In this document: positions 39,953-45,443 of the stretch, piece by piece | Numbering within the stretch: position 1 is the first letter of the stretch | How the letters are laid out: the number at the start of each line of letters is the position of its first letter | Assembly: GCA_001931905.2 (NCBI GenBank) | Contig: MSJI02000811.1 | Span: 17,586-63,028 of the forward strand | Length of the DNA: 45,443 bases | From: Cladosporium sp. IMV 00045 | Taxonomy: Eukaryota; Ascomycota; Dothideomycetes; Cladosporiales; Cladosporiaceae | Direction: 5' to 3' | Notes under the pieces: generated by a model | What the model was told of the DNA's origin: nothing | Seen by the model: only the letters and a program-made list of their open reading frames with translations | Database searches by the model: none | Translations under genes and position numbers: made by a program

Positions 39953-42243
39953 TCATTCATACAAAATCACCTCCTGCCAAACATGCCAATCCCCATACAC
40001 GCCATACGGCTTCGTCTGATGTGTTATGACAGTCCTCACAGGAGAGATCCCCGCCCCCCAGTCCAAACTCGAAAAATGCACCCTTGCCGCCTCGCACGGC
40101 AGTTGCCCATGCTCCACATCGAGACCCGCCTCCTCCTCCGCCATGACACTCTCCGCCACCGCCGCCGTCACCTTCGAATCCCAAATGCCCTCCCTTCGCT
40201 GTGTGCTGCGCTGCACCGCTATCGCCCGCCTTCTCACGCTCGGATCCCTGCATTTGATGCTCACCCAGTGAATTGGCCCCACGATCTCCATGTCGAGCAG
40301 AAAGGTGTTGCTGTACCGTGCCCGTTGTGCGGACGTGCCTGCCGCCGCTGACGAGGAGAGCTGCTCTGCGAGCGTCACAGCCCTTGTGAAGGAGGGGATG
40401 TGGGCGTCGTTTGCGCTTTCGAAGGGCGATGTGCACACGCTCACCCAGATTGAGGCGATGATGCAGTGGATTTCGAGGACGTTGCTGGCGTAGATGTCGG
40501 AGGAGGTCAGTTGCGAGGCGTGCTCGGTCTGGTACGCCGAGAAGACCGAACGCCACAGTTCCAGGTGACACAGCAAGGCCGCTTGCTCTCCAAGGGCAGA
40601 AGAAGGGAGAGGCGATGGGGAGTACTTCAAGAGGCCCATGCTGCGCACGAAATCCAGGGAGAGGTTCATGAGATGAACGATGCTTTCGCGAGCTTCTTTG
40701 ACGGAAAAGAATGTGGCAGGGATGCTTTCTTCAAGGGTGACGTGGTATGGCCAGGCTGTATCGTTACCGAAGAGCATGTAGAGCATCTCCAGACGATTGA
40801 AAAACGGCATTATGGTCGCTTTGATGCGGTTGGCCATTTCTCTTGAACTGGGAGAGCTATCCGCACGGGAAAAAGTTTGCATGATGATGGCCATTCCGCC
40901 TTTGAAGTGTTGTAGAGCGGCCTCATCGTTTCCTCGGAGAAACTCGACGCAAACGAAAAGGATGGCCGCCAATAAGACAGTTTCTGTGTTCTCAGATGAA
41001 GAGTATCTCTTCAATAAACTGATTGACTTGTTGTAGTTGATGAGAGCCACGGGGTCGTTTCCAGAAGATATTCGCTTTCGATTGAGGACCGCTGCATCCC
41101 CTTGTGTTCCCCCTGAACGTACTTGTGAAGCGGGCTGTCCTTCGGTATCGAGACTCTCCCGGCGTTCAGCGAAGACGCCCACAGCAACCATAACATGTGC
41201 AATCGCCGGTTCGGAGATACTCGCTTGAAGGATGAGACCGCTCCAGAACTCGCCATCAAAGTACATGCCCATGTAAGGCGCCGTCTTCACGCAGAAATAT
41301 TCCAGCCCCCGAGACTCGCTGGATGTCGTCTTGAGAGCAGATAAAGCCAGCCCCCTCGTTGGCACAGGACAGACAGGTAAACTGCTGTTGACGTTTTCGT
41401 ATTTCCTCTTCCTTGGAGGAGGCTCGGTATAACCATCACATCTTCGCCCCGTGCTACTGCATTTGATACAAGCGGGCTTCGTCTCGTCACATTTCACCTA
41501 AGGCAGAAAGTAAGCAGCTCGAAGAATCTTCGAAGGCTTGATTGCGTGAGCATTACCCTGCGGATCTTACATGTCAAGCAGCCTGTCCGCACTTTGGGCT
41601 TGCTAGCCCTAGCATGCTTTGTTTTAGTAGTCTGGCCACCGCTGGAGTCCAATTTCATGCTCTTGCGTGGCACATCGGAGTCCACTAGAGCTGGTGGTCG
41701 TCGTAACGGGAGGATCTGCATCTTTTCCGGCCTAACAGGAGCAGTCTCGGCATGTCGTGGCGAGAAAGCAGAGGGTAAGATCAGCTCTTGCTGTGTGCTA
41801 TAGTGGTGTGACTTGTCACCTGGCTTGCTGAGCATTGTTCCGAAGGCCGGAGCATCTTCGCGGCAACTTAATGTGCCACATCCAGGTGTAGCGCTGATAT
41901 TGAGTGCTGCCTCTTCTTGTGGTGGAGACAACCATCGGTTAGCTTGTGCCGTCAATCTGGCCGGAGGTTCGGCACTGCTCACAGAGGGTAACTCTGTTAC
42001 AGACATCGAGCTATCATCGGTGGAAGGTCTCCCCAAGACAGTTTGCCGGACAATGCACGGAATGCCTAGTCTGTTGCATCGGTAGCAAGGCGTCTGTACA
42101 TTTAGGCATTCTCCTGGACCTGGAACCTCGGTCTCGCTGGGTAGCTCACAGCGGATGCGTCTTTGCTGACATCCAAGGCAGATCATACGTGAATAGGGAC
42201 CTCTTTGACGCTTAGAGCGCGCGGAAATCAGCTCTTCTGCCAT
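39953..42243 (-). CDS. Fungal transcription factor with two Zn2Cys6-type clusters
   Basis: Nuclear regulator of about 743 residues. Intron 41498-41556 (59 bp) falls inside the canonical cluster and joins CLTCKIRR to VKCDET. It gives C222-x2-C225-x6-C232-x6-C239-x2-C242-x6-C249, a perfect Gal4-type zinc cluster preceded by a basic Lys/Arg stretch. A second, N-terminal cluster uses C22-x2-C25-x6-C32, a 20-residue loop with one extra Cys (C46), then C53-x2-C56-x6-C63. This is like the CLxCRxRRxxC...PCxRCxRxGxxC fingers of other fungal regulators. The C-terminal part resembles the fungal-specific regulatory region downstream of aflR/UPC2-type clusters (YFCVKTAPYMGMYFDGEFWS, LLAAILFVCVEFLRGN). Target genes are unknown; a CGG-N9-CCG palindrome lies in its own promoter. 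Confidence 0.87.
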
Positions 42244-42917
42244 TGTCGAGAAAGGAAGTGGAGTGGTAAAGTCGAGCCGACTGGGAGGCGGCAGCGCATC
42301 GCATCAGCGTGCAACTTGTCAATGGGTACCCATGAACGCAAAAAGCACGATCACAAGAGAGAAGGTTTTTGCTGCTGTCTCATCGTTCTTGAAACGATCA
42401 TCAATATATTCTGTACCTTCCCTCATCTTGGCTAGCGTACTCGCTTGCGTCTCTGGTTCTGTCATGCCAAACCAAGAGAAGATGCGGTTGCTGACACGAG
42501 AGATCGCTCAAACCCGGATCACTTGCCCAGCCGAGCTAGACGAAGGATCGAGACCTGCATAAGCGATTCCTGAGGCCTGAGATTTGTACGAAGCAGCCAA
42601 TAAGCTCGAAGGACCACGAAAGGCATTTTTTGGTGGAGACGTCGCCTTTGAGAAGACATGAACGAGTAATTCTCCATACCTACAGACTTTCTCTCCCAAA
42701 GCAGGACTTCAGCGCGGAACTACAGACCGCGCTGAATGTTCTCGTATTTGTTTCATAATTCCCATTTGACAATGTCAATGTCCTAGCACCATGCATTATT
42801 GATGGATCACTGTTTTGCTCTTGGAGGCATACAATATAAGTAGACCGCCCATCGACTGTTATTCCGGAAAATCCATTCGAGATCGAAATTCACGAAATCT
42901 GCTGAGTTCCAACAAAT
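42244..42917. promoter_or_regulatory. Divergent promoter, zinc-cluster regulator / PAF-AH-like esterase
   Basis: About 0.67 kb shared by two outward-pointing genes, containing the perfect palindrome at 42708-42736. No open frame with support. Confidence 0.55.
42708..42736. promoter_or_regulatory. Candidate zinc-cluster operator: palindrome with CGG-N9-CCG
   Basis: TTCAGCGCGG (42708-42717) and CCGCGCTGAA (42727-42736) form a perfect 10-bp inverted repeat around a 9-nt spacer, giving CGG-N9-CCG. Gal4-type dimers bind inverted CGG triplets with a protein-specific spacing. It lies about 180 bp upstream of the esterase and about 470 bp upstream of the regulator. Confidence 0.6.
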
Positions 42918-44152
42918 ATGCATTTTCTGATGATTATTCTGTTCTTTGGGGCCACACGAGCTCTTCTTGTCCCGTCTCCGCCAGGTCCCTATTCTGTCGC
43001 TGTGAAGCATTTTGAGCTCATCGACCAGAATCGAACAGATCCCCTGGCGCCCGAGCCAGACACCAAACGCCGCTTCATGGCTTCGGCGTATCTACCCATC
43101 GCTGCCGGACACCACTGTGATCCAGAAGTTGTACCGTATCTACCGCCGCGCACCGCCACTGTTTTTGGTCAAGTAGGTACCGAGCTAGGCTTACCGAAAG
43201 GCATGCTTGACAATTTCGAGATGGAGTTCTGCAACATGTCTACGGTCAAGACGGATAGCTCCGAGAGAAGAGCCTTCCCCATCGCTGTTTTCTCGCCAGG
43301 TTTGGGCGGCTCGAGGCTTCTTTACGGCGCATTGGCGAGATCTCTGGCGAGTCTAGGTCATATCGTCATCACAGTCGATCACACTCACGAGACGTATGTG
43401 GTGGAGTTTCCCGATGGCAGTGTTGCTAATTCGACTCTCGACCTGGGAACAATTAGCGGTGACAATTCAACGGCGTTGTTGGATTTATTGAAGGTACGAG
43501 TAGACTGCAACGCCACCTCAACCAATGATGTAAAGGAGACTGACGAATGAAGATCCGCACCGGCGATGTGTCCTTCCTCGCATCCCAGCTTTTCAACACA
43601 ACACTCATGTCGAGAGTTTTGGGCAATTTTCCGGAAACATATAACTCCCAAAGGGTCGCCGTCTTCGGTCACTCGCTCGGAGGCGCCACAGCCGCCATAT
43701 GTGCCCAGGAAGATTCTTCTGTCATCGGCGGCCTCAATTTTGATGGCACTGTATTTGGTCCTGTGGGCGAGCAGGGCTTCAAAGGTAAACCGTTTGTGCT
43801 GGTGGCGTCCACGAGAATCGCCAATAATACTGTTCCGCCATTGCCCGGTTGGGATGAGTTTTACCAGAATGTGGACGCTGCAAAGATGTTGCTGGCCGTG
43901 CGGGACACGCAGCACTATTCATTCATGGACATTCCAATACTTCTCATGGACTACCCGCTTCTGGTCTCGTCAAAGCCGGTGGTTGAGCAAGTCATTGGAA
44001 CACTGGATGCCAGGAGGCTTGAGAAGGCACAGAACGAGATCATGAGCGGACTGCTAGATCTGCTTTTCAAGAACCAGACCAAAGCACTCGAGCACTTGGC
44101 AAGGAACTCCGACATACTAGTCGTGCAAGATGATTTGACGGATTGCTCTTGA
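42918..44152 (+). CDS. Secreted PAF-acetylhydrolase-like esterase
   Basis: Alpha/beta hydrolase of the platelet-activating-factor acetylhydrolase isoform II type, predicted secreted (MHFLMIILFFGATRALL). It is expected to cleave short acyl esters of phospholipids or similar small esters. One intron, 43494-43552 (59 bp, GTACGA...AAG with an ACTGAC branch), joins LLDLLK to IRTGDVSFLASQLF in phase. About 391 residues. FPIAVFSPGLGGSRLLYG supplies the oxyanion-hole region, the nucleophile is S233 in FGHSLGG, LNFDGTVFG supplies the Asp, and RDTQHYSFMD the His. Several N-glycosylation sequons fit secretion. It shares a divergent promoter with the double zinc-cluster regulator and may be its target. 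Confidence 0.86.
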
Positions 44153-45165
44153 GAACAGAGCACAAGAAGACGAGATATCCTTGGCCATGGATCGGTTGAC
44201 CATCGAGAGACCTCGTGATTGATCCACCAGTGCATCAAGGTACGAGTCGACTCTTGAGGCTTTCAGGGAATTGCGTAAAAGAACGACTGATCGAAGGTTG
44301 GAATTCCGTGGGCGTTGCGTAGGCAGGCAAAGATTGCAGATGATCGTAAAAGACCGTATAGCTTATCTCCCGCCCTCCCCTGAGCTTGTCTGCACCGAAG
44401 AAGCATTTACTTGATTATTGAGGTGGGAAATTTCGCGTTTGACCAACCATATCGCGACACGAAGCAGCCGCGGAGTACGAGCGCCCTCCAGACTGAATTG
44501 AGGTACGTAAATCTACCTCCAGAGTATCAATGCCACAAGACTGGTAACCTCTGCAAATGGTATTGTTGTGTATTCGGTTTTCAGGAGATGTGCTGGGTAC
44601 GACATCTTGAATACGCGTCACAAGCTTCACGGCTCGTGGCGTCAACGCTGAACCTAAACTCTAACCTTGAAATTTGCCGTGTTCCTGACGATCCCTATTA
44701 ATTTTGTGGCTTTGCTGGTTTCTACATGGGAAAATCTTCCTGCATGTCGCTAACATTAGATACTCGATGAAGAAATGAGGAGCCTTGGAGAATCTTCAGT
44801 GATTCATCTGGAAGATTATGACCATTTGGCCAAGTAGCTTCAACGAGTGATTAGGTTGAGCCTTGAGACAAAGAAGCCACAACACATCGAAACTTTGCCC
44901 TACCATACACCTTTCCAGCAAGACGTCGTCCGACAACCGAATGACCTTTTCCGCGAAAAAGAATACGAGATACATATTGCAACACGATGATGATCGGCTA
45001 GGGTGGGATGGGTGAACCAAACGTTGCGTGAAGATCTTTGGCGATCGCGAATCCACCCTTGCTCTAAGAATACATGCTCGCTGACTGCTACAATAAGAGT
45101 GTTTGTATCGCTTCATGTTCTCTGCAGAATTTGTTTTACATCCCCGCAACATCAACTCTCGCACC
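44153..45165. other. Intergenic stretch before the right-hand partial gene
   Basis: About 1 kb. It holds the 3' flank of the PAF-AH-like gene and the promoter of the gene starting at 45166. Short open frames on both strands have no motif. Confidence 0.45.
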
Positions 45166-45443
45166 ATGTTCTTCCCCGCCTCCACCCTTCTTGCGTTCTT
45201 CGGCGTCGCGGCTGTCGCTCAGCAGTACGCAGGCGACACGATCTCTGGAACACTCCCTTCGCATGAAGGCTCTGAAGTAGCATACTTCCGCATCTCCGAT
45301 CCTTTAGGAGCGAACGACCAGCTCACACTGCTCAACTACTACTCTCTAGGCAGCGATGGACAGCGGCTGAAACCGTCGTCGGTGCAGCGCGCTGTGATTA
45401 TGATGTTTGGCATGAACAGAAATGCTGCCGATTACGAGGGATT
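45166..45443 (+). CDS. Secreted protein, probably alpha/beta-hydrolase fold, 3' truncated by window
   Basis: The open frame runs from ATG 45166 to the window edge (92 codons). It starts with a clear signal peptide (MFFPASTLLAFFGVAAVAQQ). The mature part (DTISGTLPSHEGSEVAYFRI, LLNYYSLGSDGQRL, SSVQRAVIMMFGMNR) resembles the N terminus of a group of fungal secreted hydrolases, in which this hydrophobic strand ends in HGxxRD. The His is replaced here (FGMNRN), if that alignment is right. The catalytic residues lie beyond the window, so the enzyme class is inference only. Confidence 0.62.
   Translation, partial: MFFPASTLLAFFGVAAVAQQYAGDTISGTLPSHEGSEVAYFRISDPLGANDQLTLLNYYSLGSDGQRLKPSSVQRAVIMMFGMNRNAADYEG

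Noticed and set aside
1..45443. CRISPR arrays, bacterial operons, insertion sequences, tRNA or rRNA genes
   Set aside because: The sequence is fungal nuclear DNA with introns. I saw no spaced direct-repeat array, no transposase motif and no tRNA-like T-loop or box pattern on manual reading.

Overview
The window reads as nuclear DNA of a filamentous ascomycete (Pezizomycotina, most likely Dothideomycetes). Genes are dense and intronic, with short GT-AG introns of 40-90 bp, often with a CTAAC/CTGAC-like branch site. The families are fungal: a GH17 glucanase, MNN10-type glycosyltransferase, Zn2Cys6 regulator, heme-thiolate peroxygenase and IroE-like siderophore esterase. I rebuilt intron positions by hand from frame continuity and family motifs; no RNA evidence was available. 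The class-level assignment is inference.

Layout. 0-5 kb: the 3' part of a kappa-class glutathione transferase, a secreted GH17 glucanase with an unusual tail, and the diphthamide co-chaperone DPH4. 5-17.7 kb: a C2-domain protein, replicative helicase subunit MCM7 with MluI-type cell-cycle boxes upstream, a GT34 glycosyltransferase, meiotic recombination factor MND1, a cytochrome P450 and a gamma-glutamyltransferase. 17.7-24.6 kb: a gene-poor, decayed tract. It holds a membrane-protein gene whose reading continues past in-frame TGA and TAG codons, further frame-broken coding-like sequence, and a truncated antisense DPH4 copy lacking the HPD segment. 24.6-29.9 kb: a probable peroxin-22-like protein next to an acyl-CoA/4-coumarate-CoA ligase-type enzyme ending in the peroxisomal signal AKL, then the mitochondrial F1-ATPase assembly factor ATP11. 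30-37.3 kb: a full-size ABCB transporter divergent from an IroE/EstB-like esterase, followed by a GNAT acetyltransferase. 38.6-45.4 kb: a short heme-thiolate peroxygenase, a regulator with two zinc clusters, a secreted PAF-acetylhydrolase-like esterase and the start of another secreted protein.

Two regions stand out. First, the ABCB-esterase-acetyltransferase block carries four exact copies of ATCTGATAA, the GATA-factor site that represses siderophore genes when iron is sufficient. Three lie in the divergent promoter and one upstream of the acetyltransferase; I saw none elsewhere in the window. This suggests an iron-regulated siderophore-handling module resembling the sidG-estB-abcB neighbourhood of Aspergillus fumigatus. 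Second, the promoter between the double zinc-cluster regulator and the PAF-AH-like esterase contains a perfect 10-bp inverted repeat built around CGG-N9-CCG, a good candidate operator for that regulator. The decayed tract is the most likely place for recent duplication and gene loss.
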